A stretch of DNA of 64,000 nucleotides from Silanimonas sp. (lineage in GTDB: Bacteria > Pseudomonadota > Gammaproteobacteria > Xanthomonadales > Xanthomonadaceae), in contig JAGXTI010000031.1 of assembly GCA_018334015.1 (NCBI GenBank), positions 62,001 to 126,000 of the forward strand, read 5' to 3'. The notes beneath the pieces were generated by a model. The model worked only from the letters and a program-made list of their open reading frames with translations. It was not told the origin of the DNA and made no database searches. Positions 7,430 through 16,930 of the stretch are shown piece after piece. The translations under genes were made by a program, and so were the position numbers. Numbering within the stretch: the first letter of the stretch is position 1; the number at the start of each line of letters is the position of its first letter.

Positions 7430-9478
7430 ATGGGCCACCGCAGCGCGCAGATCCGCAACCTCGCCCTGGTCGGACCCACCGGGGCCGGCAAGACCAGCCT
7501 GTTCGAAGCCCTGCTGGTGCGGGCCGGGCGCATCGCCCAGGCCGGCAGCGTCGAGCGCGGCACCACGGTGGCCGATTTCGATCCGATCGAGAAACAGCGC
7601 GGCCACTCGCTGGGCCTCGCCCTCAGCCACATCGAGCACGGCGGCCTCCATCTCAACCTGATCGACACGCCCGGCCTGGCCGATTTCCGCGGCCCGGCGC
7701 TGTGCGCGCTGGCGGCGGTCGAAACCGCCTGCATCGTCGTCTCGGCCACGCAGGGCGTCGATTACAGCGCGCGCCGAATGATGGACTACGCTAGGTCGCG
7801 CAACCTCGCCCGCGTGCTGGTGGTCAACAAGATCGATGCCGATGGCGTCGATCCCGGTCGCTTGCTCGATGAACTCCGCGCCGCCTTCGGCGTCGAGTGT
7901 CTGCCGCTCAACCTGCCGGCCGGGCGCGGCCAGCGGGTGCTCGATTGCCTCGCTGGCCGCGAGGGCGATTCCGACCTCGGCGCGGTCGCCGACTGGCACC
8001 AGCGCCTGGTCGACCAGGTGGTCGAGATCAATGAAACGGTGATGGGGCATTACCTTGATGCCGGCGAGGACGGCCTCTCCGGCGAGGAATTGCACGCGGC
8101 CTTCGAGCAATGCCTGCGCGAAGGCCATCTGCTGCCGGTCTGCTTCACTTCGGCACGGACCGGGGCCGGCACCGCCGAATTCCTCGAGCTGGTCGAACGC
8201 TGGTTCCCGCATCCGGCCGAGGCCAATCCGCCGCCCTTCGTGCGCGGCCGCGGCGAGCCGGCCAGTCCGGTGCCCTGCCTGCCGGATCCGACGGCGCATG
8301 TGATCGCCGATGTCTTCCAGATCGTCCACGATCCCTTCGCCGGCAAGCTCGCCGTGCTGCGCGTGTTCCAGGGCACCCTGCGCCGCGAGACCACGATGTT
8401 CGTCGACGATGCCCGCAAGCCGGTGCGCATCGGCCCTCTGTTCCGCCTGCACGGTGCCGAGCGCCGCGAGGTGGCCGAGGCTGTGCCCGGCGACATCGTC
8501 GCCGTGGCCAAGATTGACGAACTGCATTTCGATGCCGTGCTGCACGACTCGCACGACGAGGACGGCATCCACCTCGCCCCGCTGCCCTTCCCGAAGCCGA
8601 TGTTCGGGCTGGCCATCGAAGCGGTCACCCGCGGCCAGGAACAGAAGCTCGCGGTGGCGCTGGCGAAGCTGGCCGACGAGGACCCCTGCTTCCAGATCGA
8701 GCAGGCCGGCGACACCCACGAGACGGTGATCCGCGGCCTCTCCGAGTTGCACCTGAAAATCCAGTTGCAGCGCCTGAAGGAACGCTTCCAGGTCGAGGTG
8801 GTGACCCGGCCGCCGAAAGTGCCCTTCCGCGAGACGATCAGCCGCAGCGCCGAGGGCCGTCACCGCCACAAGAAGCAGACCGGCGGGGCCGGCCAGTTCG
8901 GCGAGGTTCACCTGCGCGTCGAGGCCCTGCCGCGTGGCCAAGGCTTCGCCTTCGTCGATGCGGTCAAGGGTGGCAGCATCCCCGGTGCCTTCCTGCCGGC
9001 GGTCGAGAAAGGCGTGCGCCAGGCCCTGGCGCAGGGCGTGGTCGCCGGCTTTCCCCTGCAGGACCTGCGCGTGGTGGTGCTGGATGGCAAGCACCACCCG
9101 GTCGACAGCAAGGAAGTCGCCTTCGTCACCGCCGGCCGCAAGGCCTTCCTCGAGGCCATCGGCAAGGCCGGACCGCAGTTGCTGGAACCCGTGGTCGAAC
9201 TGACGGTGACGGTGCCCGCCGAGGCCATGGGCGATCTCACCGGCGCCCTGGCGGCCAAGCGCGCCCGCATCCATGGCAGCGACAGCGCGCGTGCCGGCGA
9301 GGTGGTGGTCCGTGCCCACCTGCCGATGGCCGAACTCGAGGGTTTCCCCGGCGAACTGAAGTCCCTGAGCGCCGGGCGCGGCCGCTACGACCTCGAGTTC
9401 AGCCACTACGACACCGCGCCACCGGCCCTGCAGGCCCGCCTGGCCGCTGCCCGGAAACCACGCGCCGAGGAGGATTGA
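7430..9478 (+). CDS. elongation factor G-like translational GTPase (EF-G2 type)
   Basis: This 682-residue protein has EF-G domain order: GTPase (P-loop GPTGAGKT 15-22, DTPG, NKID), domain II (DVFQIVHDPFAGK), domain III, domain IV (GGAGQFGEVHLRVE) and domain V. The start follows a good ribosome site (GGAGGAA, about 8 nt before). It is not the main EF-G: the G3 motif reads DTPGLADF, lacking the histidine after DTPG, and the switch element reads RGHSLGL rather than RGITI. These changes resemble the EF-G2 group, whose role in translation is unclear. It stands alone with no str-operon neighbours. Confidence 0.85.
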   Translation: MGHRSAQIRNLALVGPTGAGKTSLFEALLVRAGRIAQAGSVERGTTVADFDPIEKQRGHSLGLALSHIEHGGLHLNLIDTPGLADFRGPALCALAAVETACIVVSATQGVDYSARRMMDYARSRNLARVLVVNKIDADGVDPGRLLDELRAAFGVECLPLNLPAGRGQRVLDCLAGREGDSDLGAVADWHQRLVDQVVEINETVMGHYLDAGEDGLSGEELHAAFEQCLREGHLLPVCFTSARTGAGTAEFLELVERWFPHPAEANPPPFVRGRGEPASPVPCLPDPTAHVIADVFQIVHDPFAGKLAVLRVFQGTLRRETTMFVDDARKPVRIGPLFRLHGAERREVAEAVPGDIVAVAKIDELHFDAVLHDSHDEDGIHLAPLPFPKPMFGLAIEAVTRGQEQKLAVALAKLADEDPCFQIEQAGDTHETVIRGLSELHLKIQLQRLKERFQVEVVTRPPKVPFRETISRSAEGRHRHKKQTGGAGQFGEVHLRVEALPRGQGFAFVDAVKGGSIPGAFLPAVEKGVRQALAQGVVAGFPLQDLRVVVLDGKHHPVDSKEVAFVTAGRKAFLEAIGKAGPQLLEPVVELTVTVPAEAMGDLTGALAAKRARIHGSDSARAGEVVVRAHLPMAELEGFPGELKSLSAGRGRYDLEFSHYDTAPPALQARLAAARKPRAEED

Positions 9479-9536
9479 CGGCGGAGCGCACAGGGCCCGG
9501 CTATGCTGAGGGCTGACCCGTGCCGAGCCTGCCGCC

Positions 9537-10904
9537 ATGCACCCACCGATCCGCCGCCTGATTGCCCTCGCCCTTGCCAGCCTGTTGCCCGCGCTGGCCG
9601 CCGCCCAGGCCACACCGGGCGCTGCGCCGCTCACCATCGTCCGCGCCGAGCGGGTGATCGCCGACCCGGCCACGGGCCGCGTCGAACCGGCCACCATCGT
9701 TGTCCGCGGTGATCGGATCGAGGCCGTGCTGCCCGGCGCCGATGCCGCGGTGAACTTGCGGCCCGGCGATGCCGCGCCACGCGAACTGCACTTTGCCGGC
9801 GCGGAATTCACGCTGATCCCCGGCCTGATCGACAGCCATGTCCACCTCACCGGCAACCCGGCACGGCCGTTCTGGTCGGTCACGGTGACCACCCCCGAAC
9901 GTGCCACTGTCACCGGTGTGAACAATGCCCTGCGCACCCTGCGCGCCGGCTTCACCACGGTGCGCGACCTCGGCGCCCCGGCGCAGGCGGCCTACGCGCT
10001 GCGCGATGCCATCCTCGCCGGCGAAGTGCCGGGGCCGCGCATCCTCGCCGCCGGCCGGATGGTGTCGATCGTTGGCGGCCATGCCGACCTGACCGGCTTC
10101 CGCCCCGAAGTGATCGACGCGCTCGATGCACGCAACACCTGCACCGGGCCGGTGCAATGCGCCGAGCGTGTGCGCGAGCTGTCGCAGGCCGGCGCCGATG
10201 TGGTCAAGTTCGCCGCCACCGGCGGTGTGCTCTCGATCCAGAACCGCGGCCTCGACCAGCATTTCAGCGACGAGGAGATGCGGGCCATCGTCAGCACCGC
10301 CCACCTGCTCGGCCTGCGCGTCGCCGCGCACGCCCACGGCCCGCGTGGCATCGAGGCCGCGGCGCGGGCCGGGGTCGATTCGATCGAGCACGGCACCTTC
10401 ATTGACGAAGCCGGCGTGCGCGCGATGCAGGCCAGCGGCAGCGTGCTGGTGCCGACCCTGTCGCCGACCATCGCCTACCGCGAGAACCTGCCGCGTGGCG
10501 TCTACGCGCCGATGGTCGAGGTCAAAATCCGCCAGCGGCTGGCGGCCACCGGCAAGAACATCGCCGCCGCCCGCCGCGCCGGCCTGACCATCGCCTTCGG
10601 CACCGATGCCGGCGTCTCCGAACACGGCCGCAACGCCGAGGAGATGGACCTGATGGTGCGCTATGGCGGCATGAACGCGCAGGAGGTGCTGGTCTCGGCG
10701 ACCCGTACCGCCGCCGAACTGCTCGGGTTGGACAGCGAGATCGGCCGGCTCGCGCCCGGCTTCTCGGCCGATCTGGTGGTGGTGGAGGGCGATCCGCTGG
10801 CCGATGTCGCGGCCATGCAACGTGACCGCATCCGCATGGTGATGGCGCGCGGTGCCGTGGTGCCGCTGATCGACGCGCCGCCCACCGCCGCCCTCACACC
10901 CTGA
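9537..10904 (+). CDS. secreted amidohydrolase family metallohydrolase
   Basis: The 455-residue protein has a signal peptide (to about residue 24, LAAAQA) followed by an amidohydrolase barrel. Metal ligands are visible: H101-V-H103, K224 in VVKFAATGG, H265/H267 in AHAHG, H285 in IEHG and D357 in FGTDAG. The pattern matches the imidazolonepropionase/Xaa-Pro dipeptidase-like periplasmic amidohydrolases, which often cleave prolyl dipeptides or cyclic amides. The substrate cannot be read from sequence. It lies 58 bp after the EF-G-like gene and 26 bp before a DUF2784 gene on the same strand. Confidence 0.85.
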   Translation: MHPPIRRLIALALASLLPALAAAQATPGAAPLTIVRAERVIADPATGRVEPATIVVRGDRIEAVLPGADAAVNLRPGDAAPRELHFAGAEFTLIPGLIDSHVHLTGNPARPFWSVTVTTPERATVTGVNNALRTLRAGFTTVRDLGAPAQAAYALRDAILAGEVPGPRILAAGRMVSIVGGHADLTGFRPEVIDALDARNTCTGPVQCAERVRELSQAGADVVKFAATGGVLSIQNRGLDQHFSDEEMRAIVSTAHLLGLRVAAHAHGPRGIEAAARAGVDSIEHGTFIDEAGVRAMQASGSVLVPTLSPTIAYRENLPRGVYAPMVEVKIRQRLAATGKNIAAARRAGLTIAFGTDAGVSEHGRNAEEMDLMVRYGGMNAQEVLVSATRTAAELLGLDSEIGRLAPGFSADLVVVEGDPLADVAAMQRDRIRMVMARGAVVPLIDAPPTAALTP

Positions 10905-10930
10905 GCACCACCGCCCTCCTGGCCACGCCA

Positions 10931-11344
10931 ATGCCGCCGCTCGATCCCGCCCTGGCTCTTGGTCTTGCCGATGCCCTGCTCGGCCTGCATGCGGCCATCG
11001 TCGTCTTCAACGTGGTGATGCCGCCGGCGGTGCTGCTCGGCGCTTGGCGCGGCTGGGCCTGGGTGCGACTGCGCTGGCTGCGCCTGCTGCATCTCGGCGC
11101 GATGCTGGTGGTGGCGCTGCAGGCGGCCCTGGGCGATCTGTGCTTCCTCACCGTCTGGGAATCCGACTTGCGGACCCTGGCCGGACAGGGCGGCTACCAG
11201 GCGAGCTTCGTCGAAACCTGGCTCGCCGAACTGCTTTACGTTGATGCGCCCTTCGCCCTGCTGGCGATGATCTACTTCGGCTGGACCGCGCTGTCGCTGG
11301 CGCTGTGGTGGCTGGTGCCGCCGCGCCGGCCGGAGCCGGCCTGA
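10931..11344 (+). CDS. DUF2784 family membrane protein
   Basis: This 137-residue inner-membrane protein has about four hydrophobic helices (near 15-40, 52-70, 100-117 and 119-129) and the DUF2784 look: a short N-terminus, a helix with VVFNVVMPPAVLLG, then LTVWESDLR between helices. DUF2784 proteins have no established function. It follows the amidohydrolase closely and converges on the SET gene with a 10-bp gap. Confidence 0.75.
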   Translation: MPPLDPALALGLADALLGLHAAIVVFNVVMPPAVLLGAWRGWAWVRLRWLRLLHLGAMLVVALQAALGDLCFLTVWESDLRTLAGQGGYQASFVETWLAELLYVDAPFALLAMIYFGWTALSLALWWLVPPRRPEPA

Positions 11345-11354
11345 AACCGCCGCC

Positions 11355-11843
11355 TCAGGCGCGGGCGGCGCGACCGCCGCGCTTGGGCTGCAACAGGGTG
11401 CCGGTGCAGCGCGTCGAACCGCAGTGGCAAGCCCAGAGCTTTTTCAGGGCCGGCGTGTGCGCCTCGGCCAGCACGATGCCGTAGTTGTAGCTCAACTCCT
11501 CGCCGGCGGCGATGTCGCGCAGGGCGTGGATGTGGACCTTGTCCTTGTGCTGCCGGCCCTTGGCGTCTTCGGTCTGCACGGCCTCGCAGTTGGGGTTGCA
11601 GCTGTGGTTGATCCAGCGCGCCACATTGCCCTCGCGGTTGGCATCGATGACGTAGGCATCGCCCAGACTGAAAAGGAAGGTGTGCCCGCTCTCGTCCTCT
11701 TCGCCGTAGTCGGCATCGACCTCGGCATGCGTGCGCACCCGGCCCTTGTAGCGGACGATCTTCTCGCCCTTGGCGATCGCGGCGGTGGCGAACACGCCGC
11801 TGCCGTGGATGGAGGACTGGCGGCGCTCGATCTTCTTCGGCAT
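11355..11843 (-). CDS. SET domain protein-lysine methyltransferase-like protein
   Basis: The 162-residue protein is essentially one SET domain. The N-terminal SxxHGxGVFA element is SSIHGSGVFA (10-19), the cofactor/active-site motif NHSCNPNC is at 79-86, ELSYNYG at 116-122, and a post-SET-like cysteine set C139-x-C141-x4-C146 closes the fold with a zinc ion. SET enzymes transfer methyl groups from S-adenosylmethionine to lysine side chains. No signal peptide is present. Bacterial substrates are mostly unknown. It is transcribed divergently from the VIT transporter with 62 bp between starts. Confidence 0.88.
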   Translation of the reverse strand: MPKKIERRQSSIHGSGVFATAAIAKGEKIVRYKGRVRTHAEVDADYGEEDESGHTFLFSLGDAYVIDANREGNVARWINHSCNPNCEAVQTEDAKGRQHKDKVHIHALRDIAAGEELSYNYGIVLAEAHTPALKKLWACHCGSTRCTGTLLQPKRGGRAARA

Positions 11844-11905
11844 GGACAGGCACGGGGACGAAACGGAAGGCTATTCTGGCGACGAAGCCACCACGGGACC
11901 AGTCC

Positions 11906-12628
11906 TTGGCCGCCCACCACGCCGCCCACGCCCTCCGCCACCGTCGTCGCGAACTGCCGGGCGGCGCGCTGCGGGCGGCGGTGTTCGGCATCAACGATGG
12001 TCTGGTGTCCAACGCCAGCCTGATCCTTGGCATGGTCGGCGCCGGCGCCACGCAGGACACCGTGCTGACCGCCGGGATCGCCGGATTGCTGGCCGGCGCC
12101 CTGTCGATGGCCGCCGGCGAGTACGTGTCGATGCGTTCGCAACGCGAGTATTTCGAGGGCCGCATCGCCAAGGCGCGCGCCGATCTCATCGAATGTCCGA
12201 AGTCCGAGATCGAGGCGCTGGCGCTGATCTACGCCGAGCGCGGCATCGCCCCGGCCGATGCGCGACGCATGGCCGCCCAACTGGTGAGCCACCCGGAGCA
12301 CGGGCTGGACGTGCTGGCCCGCGAGGTGCTGGGCTTGAACCCCGACGACCTCGGCTCGCCCCCGCTGGCCGCTGGCGCCTCCTTCCTCGCCTTCGCCTGT
12401 GGTGCTGTGGTGCCGCTTTCGCCTTTCCTGCTGGACATCGGACTGCCCCTGGCCGCGCTCTACGGCGTGGGCTTGAGCCTGCTCGGACTGTTCGGCGCCG
12501 GAGCCGCGGTGGGTCGGTTCTCCGGCCGCAGCGCTCTGCGCGGCGGCTTGCGCATGCTGCTGATCGGTGGCGGCGCCGGTGCCCTCAGCTTCGCCATCGG
12601 CGGGCTGCTCGGCGCCGCGGTCGGCTGA
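11906..12628 (+). CDS. VIT1/CCC1 family putative iron/manganese transporter
   Basis: The 240-residue membrane protein has the VIT/CCC1 signature AVFGINDGLVSNASLILGM near residues 25-43, then AGALSMAAGEYVSMRSQREYFEGR, a cytoplasmic helical insert with acidic residues, and three C-terminal membrane helices. Family members export Fe2+/Mn2+. No ATG is suitably placed; the best start is a TTG at 11906, giving a short basic N-terminus before the first helix. Its position before the Rrf2/suf genes fits iron homeostasis, but that link is inference. Confidence 0.85.
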   Translation: MAAHHAAHALRHRRRELPGGALRAAVFGINDGLVSNASLILGMVGAGATQDTVLTAGIAGLLAGALSMAAGEYVSMRSQREYFEGRIAKARADLIECPKSEIEALALIYAERGIAPADARRMAAQLVSHPEHGLDVLAREVLGLNPDDLGSPPLAAGASFLAFACGAVVPLSPFLLDIGLPLAALYGVGLSLLGLFGAGAAVGRFSGRSALRGGLRMLLIGGGAGALSFAIGGLLGAAVG

Positions 12629-12662
12629 AGCCGCCGCCGGGAGCGGCTTCACGCCATCGGGA

Positions 12663-12691
12663 TTGAGCCTCGCGGGCTTAATCCGTACAAT
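12663..12691 (+). promoter_or_regulatory. sigma-70 promoter of the suf operon
   Basis: TTGAGC (12663-12668) and TACAAT (12686-12691) are separated by exactly 17 bp, a near-consensus sigma-70 promoter. It is 66 bp upstream of the Rrf2 regulator start. It is the clearest promoter in the window, and its -10 box lies inside the palindrome described next. Confidence 0.65.
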
Positions 12692-12704
12692 TCCGGTACT
12701 GATT
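12680..12704. promoter_or_regulatory. 25-bp inverted repeat over the suf promoter -10 (candidate Rrf2 operator)
   Basis: The sequence has the form AATC-N-GTAC-N7-GTAC-N-GATT, a two-block perfect palindrome of 25 bp centred at 12692 and covering the TACAAT -10 box. Rrf2/IscR proteins bind dimeric sites of about this length, and binding here would block RNA polymerase. Autoregulation by the adjacent Rrf2 protein is the simplest reading; this is inference from position and symmetry. Confidence 0.55.
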
Positions 12705-12757
12705 CGGCCCACCCCCGCCGGACCCCGGCCAGCCCTTCCGCCAGCCCCCCCGACCGC

Positions 12758-13228
12758 ATGCTCCGCGTCACCAAACTCACCGACTACGCCACCGTGGTGC
12801 TCACGGTGCTTGCCGATCAGGCCGGGCGCGTGCACAGCGCGGCCGAACTGGCCGAGCGCTCGCGGGTGGAGCCGGCGACGGTGGCCAAGGTGCTGAAGCT
12901 GCTGGCCCAGGCCGGGCTGGTGGAGAGCTTCCGCGGGGCCAACGGCGGCTACCGGCTGGCCCGGCCACCCGAGCGCATCCGTCTGGCCGACATCGTCGAG
13001 GCCCTCGAAGGGCCGCTTGGCATGACCGCCTGCAGTGTTCACGACGGCGACTGCGGCATCGAATCGCACTGCGGCATCCGTGCCGGTTGGCAGCGCATCA
13101 ACGACGTGCTGCTCGACACGCTCCAACGCACCACCCTGGCCGACATGCTGGCCCCCGTGCCGGCGACGGCGACACCGGCCCCGAAGCCCACCCGAGCCAT
13201 CCCGGCCGCTCTGGTCACGCCGACCTGA
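12758..13228 (+). CDS. Rrf2 family SUF operon transcriptional regulator
   Basis: The 156-residue protein has an Rrf2-type winged helix ([15 protein letters not shown], then [20 protein letters not shown] and the wing GANGGYRLA) and three cysteines, C92, C99 and C105, placed as in IscR-like [2Fe-2S] sensors. The gammaproteobacterial SUF regulator family heads suf operons in Xanthomonads. It probably represses its own operon according to Fe-S status through the palindrome upstream. The C-terminus after residue 130 is a P/A-rich tail without a recognised domain. The gap to sufB is 20 bp. Confidence 0.9.
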   Translation: MLRVTKLTDYATVVLTVLADQAGRVHSAAELAERSRVEPATVAKVLKLLAQAGLVESFRGANGGYRLARPPERIRLADIVEALEGPLGMTACSVHDGDCGIESHCGIRAGWQRINDVLLDTLQRTTLADMLAPVPATATPAPKPTRAIPAALVTPT

Positions 13229-13248
13229 GCCGCCTAAGGAGAGCCACG

Positions 13249-14733
<1,485 letters not shown>

Positions 14734-14780
14734 ACCAACCGCCGCCGAGCCCGGCTTCGCGCGGCCAACAGGACGACACC

Positions 14781-15545
14781 ATGCTGAAGATCGACAACCT
14801 GCACGTCCGCGTCGGCGGCAAAGCCATCCTCAAGGGCCTCTCGCTCGAAGTGGCACCCGGTCAGGTGCACGCCATCATGGGCCCGAACGGCGCCGGCAAG
14901 AGCACGCTCGGCCATGTGCTGGCCGGCCGCGAGGGTTTTGATGTCACCGAGGGCTCGGTCACCTATCAAGGCAAAGACCTGCTGGCACTGGAGCCGGAGG
15001 AGCGCGCCGCGGAAGGCGTGTTCCTCGCTTTCCAGTACCCGGTCGAGATCCCCGGCGTGAACAACACCTACTTCCTGCGCGCGGCGCTCAATGCCCAGCG
15101 CAAGCACCGCGGCGAGCCCGAGGTCGACTCGATGGGCTTCCTGAAGCTGGTGCGGCAGAAGCTCTCGGTGCTGCACATCAAGGACGAGCTGCTCAACCGT
15201 GCCGTCAACGTCGGCTTCTCTGGCGGCGAAAAGAAGCGCAACGAGATTTTCCAGCTGGCCGTGCTCGAACCGACGCTCGCCATCCTCGACGAGACCGATT
15301 CCGGCCTCGACATCGACGCTCTGAAACTGGTGGCCGAAGGCGTGAACTTGATGCGCTCGCCGGAGCGCAGCTTCCTCGTCATCACCCACTACCAGCGCCT
15401 GCTCGATTACATCCAGCCCGATGTCGTGCACGTGCTGGCCGAGGGCCGCATCGTCGAGAGCGGTGGCCCGGAACTGGCCCACGAACTCGAAGCGCACGGC
15501 TACCGCTGGGTCAAGGACCGCATCGCACCCGGAGCCGCGGCATGA
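14781..15545 (+). CDS. sufC: Fe-S cluster assembly ATPase SufC
   Basis: The 254-residue ABC-type ATPase drives shape changes in the SufBC2D complex. Walker A is GPNGAGKS at 34-41, the signature is FSGGEKKRNEIFQ, Walker B is LAILDETDSGLDIDAL, and the switch histidine lies in ITHYQR. The ATG at 14781 comes 47 bp after sufB. It ends in ATGA overlap with sufD, so the two are likely translated in step. Confidence 0.96.
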   Translation: MLKIDNLHVRVGGKAILKGLSLEVAPGQVHAIMGPNGAGKSTLGHVLAGREGFDVTEGSVTYQGKDLLALEPEERAAEGVFLAFQYPVEIPGVNNTYFLRAALNAQRKHRGEPEVDSMGFLKLVRQKLSVLHIKDELLNRAVNVGFSGGEKKRNEIFQLAVLEPTLAILDETDSGLDIDALKLVAEGVNLMRSPERSFLVITHYQRLLDYIQPDVVHVLAEGRIVESGGPELAHELEAHGYRWVKDRIAPGAAA

Positions 15546-16930
15546 GCACGGCCACGGCCAGCCCGCTGGTCGAGGCACTCGACGCCCAGGCAGTCGCGCT
15601 GGCACGTGCCGAGGCCGGGCGTTCGCCGGCCAGCCTGCCATCGAGTGCTGGCGAAGCTCTTGCCGCGATGCGTGCGGCGGCCCGCGAGGCTGCCCGTCGC
15701 CATGGCCTGCCGACCACGCGGCAGGAGCGCTGGCGGCACACCAGCCTGCGCGCCTTGGCCGCTCGCCGTTTCGAGGCCAGCGCAAGCGAAGCGGCCAGCC
15801 CCGATGCCGCCAACGCCTCCGCCCTCGCCGCTGCGCTCGCCCACCTGCCGGCATCGCGCCTGGTCATCGTCAACGGTCGCTTCGCGCCGGCGCTCTCCTC
15901 GCTGCAAGGCCTGCCCGAAGGCCTGCGGCTGCGCCTGTTCTCCGACGTGCTGCGCGATGCGCCCGCCGAGGCGGCGGCATGGCTGGCCACCGACACGGCC
16001 CGCAGCGATGCCGCTTTCCCGCAATGGAACGCGGCACTGGCCGAGGATGGCTTTGTCCTTGACGTGGACGCCGGCGTACGCATCGCCACGCCCCTGCACC
16101 TCGTCGTGCTCGGTATCGAGGACGGCGCTGATCGCGCCTTCCATCTGCGCCACCGCATCGCGCTCGGCGCGGGTGCCGAACTCACTCTCACCACCCACCA
16201 GCTGGCTGCCGGTGCCCACCGGCACCTGCTGAACACCGTGCTGCAGATCGAACTGGGCGAGGGTGCGATGCTCACCCAGGCCCGCGTGCAGCGTGAGTCG
16301 GACGGCGCGACGCTGCTCCAGCGCACCGTGGCCACGCTCGGAGCGAAGGCGCATTACCGCCGCCTCGACCTCGAACTTGGCGGCGCACTGTCGCGCCATG
16401 AGCTGGACGTCCGGCTGGCCGGCGATGGCGCCGTGCTGGAGGCCAACGGCGTGCTGCTGGCCGATGGCCGCCGCCACCTCGACACCCGCCTCGGCATCGA
16501 GCACCTCGCCCGCGACACCCGCTGCGAGCTGGTCTGGCGCGGGCTTGGTGCCGGACGCGGCCGTGCCGTGTTCCATGGCGGCATCCTGATCGCCGAAGGC
16601 GCCGACGGCAGCAACGCCTCACTGTCGAACAAGAACCTGTTGCTCGACGACGGCGCCGAGATCGACACCCAGCCGGTGCTGGTGATCCACGCCGACGATG
16701 TGCAGGCCGCACACGGCGCCACGGTGGGGCGACTCGACGAAGCGGCCCTGTTCTACCTGCGCGCCCGCGGCCTGCCACTGGCCGAGGCCACCGCGATGCT
16801 GACCGCCGCCTTCCTGCGCGAGCCGCTGGCCCTGATCGATCACGAAGCGCTGGTCTCGACGCTGATGGCCTCGCTCGAACTGCGGCTTGCCGCTTCGTCC
16901 TTTGCCGGCGGCGGGGTGAGTTCGCGATGA
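15542..16930 (+). CDS. sufD: Fe-S cluster assembly protein SufD
   Basis: The 462-residue SufD is the SufB paralogue that completes the scaffold complex and helps with iron entry. The first 140 residues are variable and alanine-rich. The conserved beta-helix core includes FHGGILIAEGADGSNASLSNKNLLL and the C-terminal DEAALFYLRARGLPLAEA, equivalent to the SufB ending. Both ends overlap neighbours by 4 nt (ATGA), with sufC before and sufS after. Confidence 0.94.
   Translation: MSTATASPLVEALDAQAVALARAEAGRSPASLPSSAGEALAAMRAAAREAARRHGLPTTRQERWRHTSLRALAARRFEASASEAASPDAANASALAAALAHLPASRLVIVNGRFAPALSSLQGLPEGLRLRLFSDVLRDAPAEAAAWLATDTARSDAAFPQWNAALAEDGFVLDVDAGVRIATPLHLVVLGIEDGADRAFHLRHRIALGAGAELTLTTHQLAAGAHRHLLNTVLQIELGEGAMLTQARVQRESDGATLLQRTVATLGAKAHYRRLDLELGGALSRHELDVRLAGDGAVLEANGVLLADGRRHLDTRLGIEHLARDTRCELVWRGLGAGRGRAVFHGGILIAEGADGSNASLSNKNLLLDDGAEIDTQPVLVIHADDVQAAHGATVGRLDEAALFYLRARGLPLAEATAMLTAAFLREPLALIDHEALVSTLMASLELRLAASSFAGGGVSSR

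Noticed and set aside
7403..9958. Leftward open frame of 851 codons opposite the EF-G-like gene
   Set aside because: It runs through the reverse of a conserved GTPase and of the next gene; translation is low-complexity (A/G/H/Q/R-rich).
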